In this document: positions 26,548 through 40,400 of the stretch, one piece after another
Layout of the letters: each line of letters starts with the position of its first letter
Position numbering within the stretch: position 1 is the first letter of the stretch
Origin: Isoperla grammatica
Taxonomy: Eukaryota; Arthropoda; Insecta; Plecoptera; Perlodidae
Assembly (NCBI GenBank): GCA_945910005.1
Contig: OX246746.1
Span: 39,256,579-39,320,578, forward strand
DNA: 64,000 nt
Direction: 5' to 3'
Translations under genes and position numbers: made by a program
The notes under the pieces: model-generated
Seen by the model: the letters and a program-made list of their open reading frames with translations, nothing else
What the model was told of the DNA's origin: nothing
Database searches by the model: none

Positions 26548-29500
26548 TGATATGTCCTGCGCTAAGTCAGTGACATGAGAGCAACTTTATGCAACATATG
26601 AAGACAACGCATGTTTCGTCGCTTGTGACGGTGACTGTACGTAATAAACCCTGCGCTAAGTCAGTGACATGAAAGCAACTACATGCAACATATGAAGACA
26701 ACGCATGTATCCGAGCTTGTGAAGATGACTGTACTTGATAAACCCTGCGCTAAGTCAGTGACATGAGAGCAACTACATGCAACATATGAAGAGCACGCAT
26801 GTTTCCGAGCTTGTGAAGGTGACTGTACTTGATAAACCCTGCGCTAAGTCAGTGACATGAGAGCAACTACATGCAACATATGAAGACAACGCATGTTTCC
26901 TCGCTTGTGACGGTGACTGTACGTGATAAACCCTGCGCTAAGTCAGTGACATGAGAGCAACTACATGCAACATATTAGGACAACGCATGTTTCCTCGCTT
27001 GTGACGGTGACTGTACTTGATAAACCCTGCGCTAAGTCAGTGACATGAAAGCAACTACATGCAACATATGAAGACAACGCATGTTTCCTCGCTTGTGAAG
27101 GTGACTGTACTTGATAAACCCTGCGCTAAGTCAGTGACATGAGAGCAACTACATGCAACATATGAAGACAACGCATGTTTCCTCGCTTGTGACGGTGACT
27201 GTACGTGATAAACCCTGCGCTAAGTCAGTGACATGAGAGCAACTACATGCAACATATTAGGACAACGCATGTTTCCTCGCTTGTGACGGTGACTGTACTT
27301 GATAAACCCTGCGCTAAGTCAGTGACATGAGAGCAACTACATGCAACATATGAAGACAACGCATGTTTCCTCGCTTGTGATTGTGACTGTACGTGATAAA
27401 CCCTGCGCTAAGTCAGTGACATGAGAGCAACTACATGCAACATATGAAGACAACGAATGTTTCCTCGCTTGTGAAGGTGACTGTACTTGATAAACTCTGC
27501 GCTAAGTCAGTGACATGAGAGCAACTACATGCAACATATGAAGACAACGCATGTTTCCTCGCTTGTGACGGTGACTGTACTTGATAAACCCTGCGCTAAG
27601 TCAGTGACATGAAAGCAACTACATGCAACATATGAAGACAACGCATGTTTCCTCGCTTGTGAAGGTGACTGTACTTGATAAACCCTGCGCTAAGTCAGTG
27701 ACATGAGAGCAACTACATGCAACATATGAAGACAACGCATGTTTCCTTGCTTGTGACGGTGACTGTACGTGATGAACCCTGCGCTAAGTCAGTGACATGA
27801 GAGCAACTACATGCAACATATTAGGACAACGCATGTTTCCTCGCTTGTGACGGTGACTGTACTTGATAAACCCTGCGCTAAGTCAGTGACATGAGAGCAA
27901 CTACATGTAACATATGAAGACAACGCATGTTTCCTCGCTTGTGAAGGTGACTGTACTTGATAAACCCTGCGCTTAGTCAGTGACATGAAAGCCACTACAT
28001 GCAAAATATGAAGACAACGCATGTTTCCTCGCTTGTGACGGTGACTGTACTTGATAAACCCTGCGCTAAGTCAGTGACATGAGAGCAACTACATGCAACA
28101 TATGAAGACAACGCATGTTTCCTCGCTTGTGACGGTGACTGTACTTGATAAACCCTGCGCTAAGTCAGTGACATGAGAGCCACTACATGCAACATATGAA
28201 GACAACGCATGTTTCCTCGCTTGTGATTGTGACTGTACGTGATAAACCCTGCGCTAAGTCAGTGACTTGAGAGCAACTACATGCAACATATGAAGACAAC
28301 GAATGTTTCCTCGCTTGTCACGGTGACTGTACTTGATAAACCCTGCGCTAAGTCAGTGACATGAGAGCAACTACATGCAACATATGAAGACAACGCATGT
28401 TTCCTGCTACGGTGACTGTACTTGATGAACCCTGCGCTAAGTCAGTGACATGAGAGCAACTACATGCAACCTATAAAGACAACGCATGTTTCCGCGCTTG
28501 TGAAGGTGACTGTACGTGATAAACCCTGCGCTAAGTCAGTGACATGAAAGCAACTACATGCAACATATGACAACAGCGCATGTTTCCTCGCTTGTGAAGG
28601 TGACTGTACTTGATAAACCCTGCGCTAAGTCAGTGACATGAGAGCAACTACATGCAACATATTAAGACAACGCATGTTTCCTCGCTTGTGACGGTGAATG
28701 TACTTGATAAACCCTGCGCTAAGTCAGTGACATGAGAGCAACTACATGCAACATTTGAAGACAACGCATGTTTCCTCGCTTGTGAAGGTGACTGTACTTG
28801 ATAAACCCTGCGCTAAGTCAGTGACATGAGAGCAACTTCATGCAACATATATAGACAACGCATGTTTCCTCACTTGTGACGGTGACTGTACTTGATAAAC
28901 CCTGCGCTAAGTCAGTGACATGAGAGCAACTACATGCAACATATGAAGACAACGCATGTTTCCTCGCTTGTGACGGTGACTGTACGTGATAAACCCTGCG
29001 CTAAGTCAGTGACATGAAAGCAACTACATGCAACATATAAAGACAACGCATGTTTCCTCGCTTGTGAAGGTGACTGTACGTGATAAACCCTGCGCTAGGT
29101 CAGTGACATGAAAGCAACTACATGCAACATATGAAGACAGCGCATGTTTCCTCGCTTTTAAAGGTGACTGTACTTGATAAACCCTGCGCTAAGTCAGTGA
29201 CATGAGAGCAACTACATGCAACATATGAAGACAACGCATGTTTCCTCGCATGTGAAGGTGACTGTACTTGATAAAACCCGCGCTAAGTCAGTGACATGAG
29301 AGCAACTACATGCAACATATGAAGACAACGCATGTTTGCTCGCTTGTGAAGGTGACTGTACTTGATAAACCCTGCGCTAAGTCAGTGACATGAGAGCAAC
29401 TACATGCAACATATGAAGACAACGCATGTTTCCTCGCTTGTGACGGTGACTGTACGTGATAAACCCTGCGCTAAATCAGTGACATAAGAGCAACTACATG

Positions 29501-29644
29501 CAACATATTAGGACAACGCATGTTTCCTCGCTTGTGACGGTGACTGTACTTGATAAAACCTGCGCTTAGTCAGTGACATGAGAGCAACTACATGCAACAT
29601 ATTAGGACAACGCATGTTTCCTCGCTTGTGAAGGTGAGTGTACT
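26548..29644 (+). repeat. Higher-order block, class C, full length (33 monomers)
   Basis: GTATCCGAGC lies near 26,706. A CATATTAGG monomer lies 1,259 bp in (near 27,807), the CCTGCTACGG five-base-deletion monomer at 28,403, GACAACAGCG near 28,566 and CTTTTAAAGG at 29,155 without the foreign tag. Length is 3,097 = 33 x 94 - 5, the five bases being the CCTGCTACGG deletion. It completes the A-B-C cycle begun at 21,378. Confidence 0.85.
28403..28412 (+). repeat. Five-base-deletion monomer CCTGCTACGG, copy 1
   Basis: CCTCGCTTGTGACGG has become CCTGCTACGG. The same event is found at 33,379, 39,388, 39,571, 43,466, 49,194, 49,377 and 58,699, so it works as a phylogenetic marker for C-type tails. 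It is absent from the first 28 kb, including the otherwise similar tails at 500-2,380 and 19,700-21,377. Confidence 0.85.
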
Positions 29645-32275
29645 TGATATGTCCTGCGCTAAGTCAGTTACATGAGAGCAACTTTATGCAACATATGAAG
29701 ACAACGCATGTTTCGTCGCTTGTGACGGTGACTGTACGTGATAAACCCTGCGCTAAGTCAGTGACATGAAAGCAACTACATGCAACATATGAAGACAACG
29801 CATGTTTCCGAGCTTGTGAAGGTGACTGTACTTGATAAACCCTGCGCTAAGTCAGTGACATCAGAGCAACTACATGCAACATATGAAGACAACGCATGTT
29901 TCCTCGCTTGTGACGGTGACTGTACTTGATAAACCCTGCGCTAAGTCAGTGACATGAGAGCAACTACATGCAACATATGAAGACAACGCATGTTTCCTCG
30001 CTTGTGAAGGTGACTGTACTTGATAAACCCTGCGCTAAGTAAGTGACATGAAAGCCACTACATGCAAAATATGAAGACAACGCATGTTTCCTCGCTTGTG
30101 ACGGTGGCTGTTCTTGATAAACCCTGCGCTTAGTCAGTGACATGAGAGCAACTACATGCAACATATGAAGACAACGCATGTTTCCTCGCTTGTGACGGTG
30201 ACTGTACTTGATAAACCCTGCGCTAAGTCAGTGACATGAGAGCCACTACATGCAACATATGAAGACAACGCATGTTTCCTCGCTTGTGATTGTGACTGTA
30301 CGTGATAAACCCTGCGCTAAGTCAGTGACATGAGAGCAACTACATGCAACATATGAAGACAACGAATGTTTCCTCGCTTGTTACGGTGACTGTACTTGAT
30401 AAACCCTGCGCTAAGTCAGTGACATGAGAGCAACTACATGCAACATATGAAGACAACGCATGTTTCCTCGCTTGTGACGGTGACTTTACTTGATAAACCC
30501 TGCGCTAAGTCAGTGACATGAGAGCAACTACATGCAACCTATGAAGACAACGCATGTTTTCTCGCTTGTGAAGGTGACTGTACGTGATAAACCCTGCGCT
30601 AAGTCAGTGACATGAAAGCAACTACATGCAACATATGACGACAGCGCATGTTTCCTCGCTTGTGAAGGTGACTGTACTTGATAAACCCTGCGCTAAGTCA
30701 GTAACATGAGAGCAACTACATGCAACATATGAAGACAACGCATGTTTCCTCGCTTGTGACGGTGACTGTACTTGATAAACCCTGCGCTAAGTCAGTGACA
30801 TGAGAGCAACTACATGCAACATATGAAGACAACGCATGTTCCTCGCTTGTGAAGGTGACTGTACTTGATAAACCCTGCGCTAAGTCAGTGACATGAGAGC
30901 AACTACATGCAACATATATGGACAACGCATGTTTCCTCACTTGTGACGGTGACTGTACTTGATAAACCCTGCGCTAAGTCAGTGACATGAGAGCAACTAC
31001 ATGCAACATATGAAGACAACGCATGTTTCCTTGCTTGTGACGGTGACTGTACTTGATAAACCCTGCGCTAAGTCAGATACATGAGAGCAACTACATGCAA
31101 CATATGAAGACAACGCATGTTATCTCGCTTGTGACGGTGACTGTACTTGATAAACCCTGCGCTAAGTCAGATACATGAGAGCAACTACATGCAACATATG
31201 AGGACAACGCATGATTTCTCGCTGGTGAAGGTGACTGTATTTGATAAACCCTGCGCTAAGTCAATGACATGAAAACCACTTCATGCAACATATCAGGACA
31301 ACGCATGTTTCCTCGCTTGTGAAGGTGACTGTACTTGATAAACCCTGCGCTAAGTCAGTGACATGAAAACCACTTCATGCAACATATCAGGACAACGCAT
31401 GTTTTCTCTATTGTGACGGTAACTGTACGTGATAAACCCTGCGCTCAGTCAGTGCCATGAAAACCACTTCATGCAACATATCAGGACAACGCATGTTTTC
31501 TCTATTGTGACGGTAACTGTACGTGATAAACCCTGCGCTAAGTCAGTGCCATGAAAACCACTTCATGCAACATATCAGGACAACGCATGTTTTCTCTATT
31601 GTGACGGTAACTGTACGTGATAAACCCTGCGCTAAGTCAGTGACATGAGAGCAACTACATGCAACATATGAAGACAACGCATGTTTCCTCGCTTGTGACG
31701 GTGACTGTACGTGAAAAACCCTGCGCTCAGTCAGTGACATGAAAGCAATTTCATGCAACTTATTAGGACAAAACATGTTTCCTCGCTTGTGACGGTGACT
31801 GTACTTGATAAACCCTGCGCTAAGTCAGTGACATGAGAGCAACTACATGCAACATATAAGGACAACGCATGTTTCCTCGCTTGTGACGGTGACTGTACTT
31901 GATAAACCCTGCGCTAAGTCAGTGACATGAGAGCAACTTCATGCAACTTATTAGGACAACGCATGTTTCCTCGCTTGTGAAGGTGACTGTACTTGATAAA
32001 CCCTGCGCTAAGTCAGTGACATGAGAGCAACTACATGCAACATATGAAGACAACGCATGTTTCCTCGCTTGTGACGGTGACTGTACGTGATAAACCCTGC
32101 GCTTAATCAGTGACATAAGAGCAACTACATGCAACATATTAGGACAACGCATGTTTCCTCGCTTGTGACGGTGACTGTACTTGATAAACCCTGCGCTAAG
32201 TCAGTGACATGAGAGCAACTACATGCAACATATTAGGACAACGCATGTTTCCTCGCTTGTGAAGGTGAGTGTACT
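29645..32275 (+). repeat. Higher-order block, class A (28 monomers), GCACAAGGT monomer lost
   Basis: It has GTTTCCGAGC, GACATCAG, TGTTCTTGAT and the one-base-deletion monomer GCATGTTCCTCG near 30,838. Compared with 34,621-37,439 it lacks two monomers near 31,030 (the partner stretch is about 36,020-36,210), which takes away GCACAAGGT. It also lacks the CATATTAGG monomer expected near 29,930, as does the 34,621 block. Length is 2,631 = 28 x 94 - 1. Confidence 0.85.
31233..31608 (+). repeat. D cluster 3: four divergent monomers
   Basis: Four monomers with GAAAACCACTT and CATATCAGG, preceded by CTCGCTGGTGAAGG, a variant shared with the clusters at 36,397, 46,202 and 61,717 but not with those at 4,252, 22,873 and 53,169. 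The clusters thus fall into two lineages. Confidence 0.85.
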
Positions 32276-34620
32276 TGATATGTCCTGCGCTAAGTCAGTG
32301 ACATGAGAGCAACTTTATGCAACATATGACGACAACGCATGTTTCGTCGCTTGTGACGGTGACTGTACGTGATAAACCCTGCGCTAAGTCAGTGACATGA
32401 AAGCAACTACATGCAACATATGAAGACAACGCATGTTTCCGTGCTTGTGAAGGTGACTGTACTTGATAAACCCTGCGCTAAGTCAGTGAAATGAGAGCAA
32501 CTACATGCAACATATGAAGACAACGCATGTTTCCTCGCTTGTCACGGTGACTGTACATGATAAACCCTGCGCTAAGTCAGTGACATGAAAGCAACTACAT
32601 GCAACATATGAAGACAACGCATGTTTCCTCGCTTGTGAAGGTGACTGTACTTGATAAACCCTGCGCTAAGTCAGTGACATGAGAGCAACTACATGCAACA
32701 TATGAAGACAACGCATGTTTCCTTGCTTGTGACGGTGACTGTACGTGATGAACCCTGCGCTAAGTCAGTGACATGAGAGCAACTACATGCAACATATTAG
32801 GACAACGCATGTTTCCTCGCTTGTGACGGTGACTGTACTTGATAAACCCTGCGCTAAGTCAGTGACATGAGAGCAACTACATGTAACATATGAAGACAAC
32901 GCATGTTTCCTCGCTTGTGAAGGTGACTGTACTTGATAAACCCTGCGCTTAGTCAGTGACATGAAAGCCACTACATGCAAAATATGAAGACAACGCATGT
33001 TTCCTCGCTTGTGACGGTGACTGTACTTGATAAACCCTGCGCTAAGTCAGTGACATGAGAGCAACTACATGCAACATATGAAGACAACGCATGTTTCCTC
33101 GCTTGTGACGGTGACTGTACTTGATAAACCCTGCGCTAAGTCAGTGACATGAGAGCCACTACATGCAACATATGAAGACAACGCATGTTTCCTCGCTTGT
33201 GATTGTGACTGTACGTGATAAACCCTGCGCTAAGTCAGTGACTTGAGAGCAACTACATGCAACATATGAAGACAACGAATGTTTCCTCGCTTGTCACGGT
33301 GACTGTACTTGATAAACCCTGCGCTAAGTCAGTGACATGAGAGCAACTACATGCAACATATGAAGACAACGCATGTTTCCTGCTACGGTGACTGTACTTG
33401 ATGAACCCTGCGCTAAGTCAGTGACATGAGAGCAACTACATGCAACCTATAAAGACAACGCATGTTTCCGCGCTTGTGAAGGTGACTGTACGTGATAAAC
33501 CCTGCGCTAAGTCAGTGACATGAAAGCAACTACATGCAACATATGACAACAGCGCATGTTTCCTCGCTTGTGAAGGTGACTGTACTTGATAAACCCTGCG
33601 CTAAGTCAGTGACATGAGAGCAACTACATGCAACATATTAAGACAACGCATGTTTCCTCGCTTGTGACGGTGAATGTACTTGATAAACCCTGCGCTAAGT
33701 CAGTGACATGAGAGCAACTACATGCAACATTTGAAGACAACGCATGTTTCCTCGCTTGTGAAGGTGACTGTACTTGATAAACCCTGCGCTAAGTCAGTGA
33801 CATGAGAGCAACTTCATGCAACATATATAGACAACGCATGTTTCCTCACTTGTGACGGTGACTGTACTTGATAAACCCTGCGCTAAGTCAGTGACATGAG
33901 AGCAACTACATGCAACATATGAAGACAACGCATGTTTCCTCGCTTGTGACGGTGACTGTACGTGATAAACCCTGCGCTAAGTCAGTGACATGAAAGCAAC
34001 TACATGCAACATATAAAGACAACGCATGTTTCCTCGCTTGTGAAGGTGACTGTACGTGATAAACCCTGCGCTAGGTCAGTGACATGAAAGCAACTACATG
34101 CAACATATGAAGACAGCGCATGTTTCCTCGCTTTTAAAGGTGACTGTACTTGATAAACCCTGCGCTAAGTCAGTGACATGAGAGCAACTACATGCAACAT
34201 ATGAAGACAACGCATGTTTCCTCGCATGTGAAGGTGACTGTACTTGATAAAACCCGCGCTAAGTCAGTGACATGAGAGCAACTACATGCAACATATGAAG
34301 ACAACGCATGTTTCCTCGCTTGTGAAGGTGACTGTACTTGATAAACCCTGCGCTAAGTCAGTGACATGAGAGCAACTACATGCAACATATGAAGACAACG
34401 CATGTTTCCTCGCTTGTGACGGTGACTGTACGTGATAAACCCTGCGCTAAATCAGTGACATAAGAGCAACTACATGCAACATATTAGGACAACGCATGTT
34501 TCCTCGCTTGTGACGGTGACTGTACTTGATAAAACCTGCGCTTAGTCAGTGACATGAGAGCAACTACATGCAACATATTAGGACAACGCATGTTTCCTCG
34601 CTTGTGAAGGTGAGTGTACT
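32276..34620 (+). repeat. B start joined to a C-type tail (25 monomers)
   Basis: It begins as B (GTTTCCGTGC near 32,438 and CTTGTCACGG near 32,540) but after about 300 bp becomes a C tail (GATGAACCC, CTACATGTAAC, CCTGCTACGG at 33,379, CTTTTAAAGG at 34,131). The rest of B and the C anchor are missing. This is the direct result of the tandem duplication joint at about 32,576. Length is 2,345 = 25 x 94 - 5. Confidence 0.85.
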
Positions 34621-37439
34621 TGATATGTCCTGCGCTAAGTCAGTTACATGAGAGCAACTTTATGCAACATATGAAGACAACGCATGTTTCGTCGCTTGTG
34701 ACGGTGACTGTACGTGATAAACCCTGCGCTAAGTCAGTGACATGAAAGCAACTACATGCAACATATGAAGACAACGCATGTTTCCGAGCTTGTGAAGGTG
34801 ACTGTACTTGATAAACCCTGCGCTAAGTCAGTGACATCAGAGCAACTACATGCAACATATGAAGACAACGCATGTTTCCTCGCTTGTGACGGTGACTGTA
34901 CTTGATAAACCCTGCGCTAAGTCAGTGACATGAGAGCAACTACATGCAACATATGAAGACAACGCATGTTTCCTCGCTTGTGAAGGTGACTGTACTTGAT
35001 AAACCCTGCGCTAAGTAAGTGACATGAAAGCCACTACATGCAAAATATGAAGACAACGCATGTTTCCTCGCTTGTGACGGTGGCTGTTCTTGATAAACCC
35101 TGCGCTTAGTCAGTGACATGAGAGCAACTACATGCAACATATGAAGACAACGCATGTTTCCTCGCTTGTGACGGTGACTGTACTTGATAAACCCTGCGCT
35201 AAGTCAGTGACATGAGAGCCACTACATGCAACATATGAAGACAACGCATGTTTCCTCGCTTGTGATTGTGACTGTACGTGATAAACCCTGCGCTAAGTCA
35301 GTGACATGAGAGCAACTACATGCAACATATGAAGACAACGAATGTTTCCTCGCTTGTTACGGTGACTGTACTTGATAAACCCTGCGCTAAGTCAGTGACA
35401 TGAGAGCAACTACATGCAACATATGAAGACAACGCATGTTTCCTCGCTTGTGACGGTGACTTTACTTGATAAACCCTGATCTAAGTCAGTGACATGAGAG
35501 CAACTACATGCAACCTATGAAGACAACGCATGTTTTCTCGCTTGTGAAGGTGACTGTACGTGATAAACCCTGCGCTAAGTCAGTGACATGAAAGCAACTA
35601 CATGCAACATATGACGACAGCGCATGTTTCCTCGCTTGTGAAGGTGACTGTACTTGATAAACCCTGCGCTAAGTCAGTAACATGAGAGCAACTACATGCA
35701 ACATATGAAGACAACGCATGTTTCCTCGCTTGTGACGGTGACTGTACTTGATAAACCCTGCGCTAAGTCAGTGACATGAGAGCAACTACATGCAACATAT
35801 GAAGACAACGCATGTTCCTCGCTTGTGAAGGTGACTGTACTTGATAAACCCTGCGCTAAGTCAGTGACATGAGAGCAACTACATGCAACATATATGGACA
35901 ACGCATGTTTCCTCACTTGTGACGGTGACTGTACTTGATAAACCCTGCGCTAAGTCAGTGACATGAGAGCAACTACATGCAACATATGAAGACAACGCAT
36001 GTTTCCTCGCTTGTGACGGTGACTGTACGTGATAAACCCTGCACAAGGTCAGTGACATGAAAGCAACTACATGCAACATATAAAGACAACGCATGTTTCC
36101 GAGCTTGTGAAGGTGACTGTACTTGATAAACCCTGCGCTAAGTCAGTGACATGAGAGCAACTACATGCAACATATGAAGACAACGCATGTTTCCTTGCTT
36201 GTGACGGTGACTGTACTTGATAAACCCTGCGCTAAGTCAGATACATGAGAGCAACTACATGCAACATATGAAGACAACGCATGTTATCTCGCTTGTGACG
36301 GTGACTGTACTTGATAAACCCTGCGCTAAGTCAGATACATGAGAGCAACTACATGCAACATATGAGGACAACGCATGATTTCTCGCTGGTGAAGGTGACT
36401 GTATTTGATAAACCCTGCGCTAAGTCAATGACATGAAAACCACTTCATGCAACATATCAGGACAACGCATGTTTCCTCGCTTGTGAAGGTGACTGTACTT
36501 GATAAACCCTGCGCTAAGTCAGTGACATGAAAACCACTTCATGCAACATATCAGGACAACGCATGTTTTCTCTATTGTGACGGTAACTGTACGTGATAAA
36601 CCCTGCGCTCAGTCAGTGCCATGAAAACCACTTCATGCAACATATCAGGACAACGCATGTTTTCTCTATTGTGACGGTAACTGTACGTGATAAACCCTGC
36701 GCTAAGTCAGTGCCATGAAAACCACTTCATGCAACATATCAGGACAACGCATGTTTTCTCTATTGTGACGGTAACTGTACGTGATAAACCCTGCGCTAAG
36801 TCAGTGACATGAGAGCAACTACATGCAACATATGAAGACAACGCATGTTTCCTCGCTTGTGACGGTGACTGTACGTGAAAAACCCTGCGCTCAGTCAGTG
36901 ACATGAAAGCAATTTCATGCAACTTATTAGGACAAAACATGTTTCCTCGCTTGTGACGGTGACTGTACTTGATAAACCCTGCGCTAAGTCAGTGACATGA
37001 GAGCAACTACATGCAACATATAAGGACAACGCATGTTTCCTCGCTTGTGACGGTGACTGTACTTGATAAACCCTGCGCTAAGTCAGTGACATGAGAGCAA
37101 CTTCATGCAACTTATTAGGACAACGCATGTTTCCTCGCTTGTGAAGGTGACTGTACTTGATAAACCCTGCGCTAAGTCAGTGACATGAGAGCAACTACAT
37201 GCAACATATGAAGACAACGCATGTTTCCTCGCTTGTGACGGTGACTGTACGTGATAAACCCTGCGCTTAATCAGTGACATAAGAGCAACTACATGCAACA
37301 TATTAGGACAACGCATGTTTCCTCGCTTGTGACGGTGACTGTACTTGATAAACCCTGCGCTAAGTCAGTGACATGAGAGCAACTACATGCAACATATTAG
37401 GACAACGCATGTTTCCTCGCTTGTGAAGGTGAGTGTACT
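34621..37439 (+). repeat. Higher-order block, class A (30 monomers)
   Basis: It has all A signs including GCACAAGGT at 36,041 (1,420 bp in), GCATGTTCCTCG near 35,814 and the D cluster at 36,397. Two GTCAGATACATG monomers precede the D cluster. Length is 2,819 = 30 x 94 - 1. Confidence 0.85.
36397..36772 (+). repeat. D cluster 4: four divergent monomers
   Basis: It looks identical to the cluster at 31,233. It lies exactly 5,164 bp after it and 9,805 bp before the one at 46,202. Confidence 0.85.
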
Positions 37440-40400
37440 TGATATGTCCTGCGCTAAGTCAGTGACATGAGAGCAACTTTATGCAACATATGACGACAAC
37501 GCATGTTTCGTCGCTTGTGACGGTGACTGTACGTGATAAACCCTGCGCTAAGTCAGTGACATGAAAGCAACTACATGCAACATATGAAGACAACGCATGT
37601 TTCCGTGCTTGTGAAGGTGACTGTACTTGATAAACCCTGCGCTAAGTCAGTGAAATGAGAGCAACTACATGCAACATATGAAGACAACGCATGTTTCCTC
37701 GCTTGTCACGGTGACTGTACATGATAAACCCTGCGCTAAGTCGGTGACATAAGAGCAACTACATGCAACATATTAGGACAACGCATGTTTCGTCGCTTGT
37801 GACGGTGACTGTACTTAATAAACCTTGCGCTAAGTCAGTGACATGAGAGCAACTACATGCAACATATGAAGACAACGCATGTTTCCTCGCTTGTGACGGT
37901 GACTGTACTTGATAAACCCTGCGCTAAGTCAGTGACATGAGAGCCACTACATGCAACATATGAAGACAACGCATGTTTCCTCGCTTGTGATTGTGACTGT
38001 ACGTGATAAACCCTGCGCTAAGTCAGTGACATGAGAGCAACTACATGCAACATATGAAGACAACGAATGTTTCCTCGCTTGTTACGGTGACTGTACTTGA
38101 TAAACCCTGCGCTAAGTCAGTGACATGAGAGCAACTACATGCAACATATGAAGACAACGCATGTTTCCTCGCTTGTGACGGTGACTTTACTTGATAAACC
38201 CTGCGCTAAGTCAGTGACATGAGAGCAACTACATGCAACCTATGAAGACAACGCATGTTTCCTCGCTTGTGAAGGTGACTGTACGTGATAAACCCTGCGC
38301 TAAGTCAGTGACATGAAAGCAACTACATGCAACATATGACGACAGCGCATGTTTCCTCGCTTGTGAAGGTGACTGTACTTAAAAAACCCTGCGCCAAGTC
38401 AGTGACATGAGAGCAACTACATGCAACATATGAAGACAACGCGTGTTTTCTCGCTTGTGATGGTGACTGTACTTGAAAAACCCTGCGCTAAGTCAGTGAC
38501 ATGAGAGCAACTACATGCAACATATGAAGACAACGCATGTTTCCTCGCTTGTGAAGGTGACTGTACTTGATAAAGCCTGCGCTAAGTCAGTGACATGAGA
38601 GCAACTACATGCAACATATGAAGACAACGCATGTTTCCTCGCTTGTGACGGTGACTGTACGTGATAAACCCTGCGCTAAGTCAGTGACATGAGAGCAACT
38701 ACATGCAACATATTAGGACAACGCATGTTTCCTCGCTTGTGACGGTGACTGTACTTGATAAACCCTGCGCTAAGTCAGTGACATGAGAGCAACTACATGC
38801 AACATATGAAGACAACGCATGTTTCCTAGCTTGGGACGGTGACTGTACTTATAAACCCTGCGCTAAGTCAGTGACCTGAGAGCAACTTAATGCAGCATAT
38901 GAAGACACAGCATGTTTCCTCGCTTGTGAAGGTGACTGTACTTGATAAACCCCGCGCAGAGTCAGTGACATGAGAGCAACTACATTCAACATATGAAGAC
39001 AACGCATGTTTCCTCGCTTGTGAAGGTGACTGTACTTGATAAACCCTGCGCTAAGTCAGTGACATGAGAGCAACTTCATGCAACATATGAAGACAACGCA
39101 TGTTTTCTCGCTTGTGACGGTGACTGTACGTGATAAACCCTGCGCTAAGTCAGTGACATGAGAGCAACTACATGCAACATATTAGGACAACGCATGTTTC
39201 CTCGCTTGTGATTGTGACTATACGTGATAAACCCTGCGCTAAGTCAGTGACATGAGAGCAACTACATGCAACATATGAAGACAACGAATGTTTCCTCGCT
39301 TGTCACGGTGACTGTTCTTGATAAACCCTGCGCTAAGTCAGTGACATGAGAGCAACTACATGCAACATATGAAGACAACGCATGTTTCCTGCTACGGTGA
39401 CTGTACTTGATAAACCCTGCGCTAAGTCAGTGACATGAGAGCAACTTCATGCAACCTATGAAGACAACGCATGTTTCCTCGCTTGTGAAGGTGACTGTAC
39501 TTGATAAACCCTGCGCTAAGTCAGTGACATGAGAGCAACTACATGCAACATATGAAGACAACGCATGTTTCCTGCTACGGTGACTGTACTTGATAAACCC
39601 TGCGCTAAGTCAGTGACATGAGAGCAACTACATGCAACATATGAAGACAACGCATGTTTCCTCGCTTGTGAAGGTGACTGTACTTGATAAACCCTGCGCT
39701 AAGTCAGTGACATGAGAGCAACTACATGCAACATATATGGACAACGCATGTTTCCTCACTTGTGACGGTGACTGTACTTGATAAACCCTGCGCTAAGTCA
39801 GTGACATGAGAGCAACTACATGCAACATATGAAGAGAACGCATGTTTCCTCGCTTGTGACGGTGACTGTACTTGATAAACCCTGCGCTAAGTCAGTGACA
39901 TGAGAGCAACTACATGCAACCTATGAAGACAACGCATGTTTCCTCGCTTGTGAAGGTGACTGTACGTGATAAACCCTGCGCTAAGTCAGTGACATGAAAG
40001 CAACTACATGCAACATATGAAGACAGCGCATGTTTCCTCGCTTGTGAAGGTGACTGTACTTGATAAACTCTGCGCTAAGTCAGTGACATGAGAGCAACTA
40101 CATGCAACATATGAAGACAACGCATGTTTCCTCGCTTGTGACGGTGACTGTACTTGATAAACCCTGCGCTAAGTCAGTGACATGAGAGCAACTACATGCA
40201 ACATATGAAGACAACGCATGTTTCCTCGCTTGTGAAGGTGACTGTACTTGATAAACCCCGCGCTAAGTCAGTGACATGAGAGCAACTACTTGCAACATAT
40301 GAAGACAACGCATGTTTCCTCGCTTGTGAAGGTGACTGTACTTGATAAACCCTGCGCTTAGTCAGTGACATGAAAGCCACTACATGCAAAATATGAAGAC

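Larger units (their letters stand above)
19920..29930 (+). repeat. Left copy of the 30,296-bp-offset duplication
   Basis: Twelve landmarks, from GACAACAGCG (20,461) through the foreign tag, CTTTTAAAGG, three anchors, GCACAAGGT, TAATGCAG and the CCTGCTACGG deletion monomer, recur exactly 30,296 bp downstream. Rare variants are shared too: GTTCCCGAGC, GATTAACCCCGCGCAG, GAAAGGTACGC and CCCCACGC. Differences are scattered substitutions, for example GAGCACGC near 26,791, where the other copy has GACAACGC. The outer edges are approximate because all monomers are similar. Confidence 0.8.
27600..32575 (+). repeat. Tandem segmental duplication of about 5 kb, left copy
   Basis: It aligns with the following sequence at an offset of 4,976 (28,403/33,379; 29,155/34,131; 29,645/34,621), then 5,164 after about 31,000 because this copy lacks two monomers, including GCACAAGGT. 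By eye the copies differ at very few bases, for example GTTTGCTC near 29,338 here against GTTTCCTC. The unit spans the second half of a C block, an A block and the first 300 bp of a B block. Confidence 0.85.
32576..37740 (+). repeat. Tandem segmental duplication of about 5 kb, right copy
   Basis: This is the right partner of 27,600-32,575, and 188 bp longer. Private change seen: CCCTGATCTAAG near 35,478 where the left copy has CCCTGCGCTAAG. At its end the B block runs on undisturbed (GTCGGTGACATAAG near 37,740), so this copy has the intact outer context and the left copy's end is the new joint. A C-to-B stretch of this kind also recurs at 42,663-47,560 and 57,900-63,070. Confidence 0.85.
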
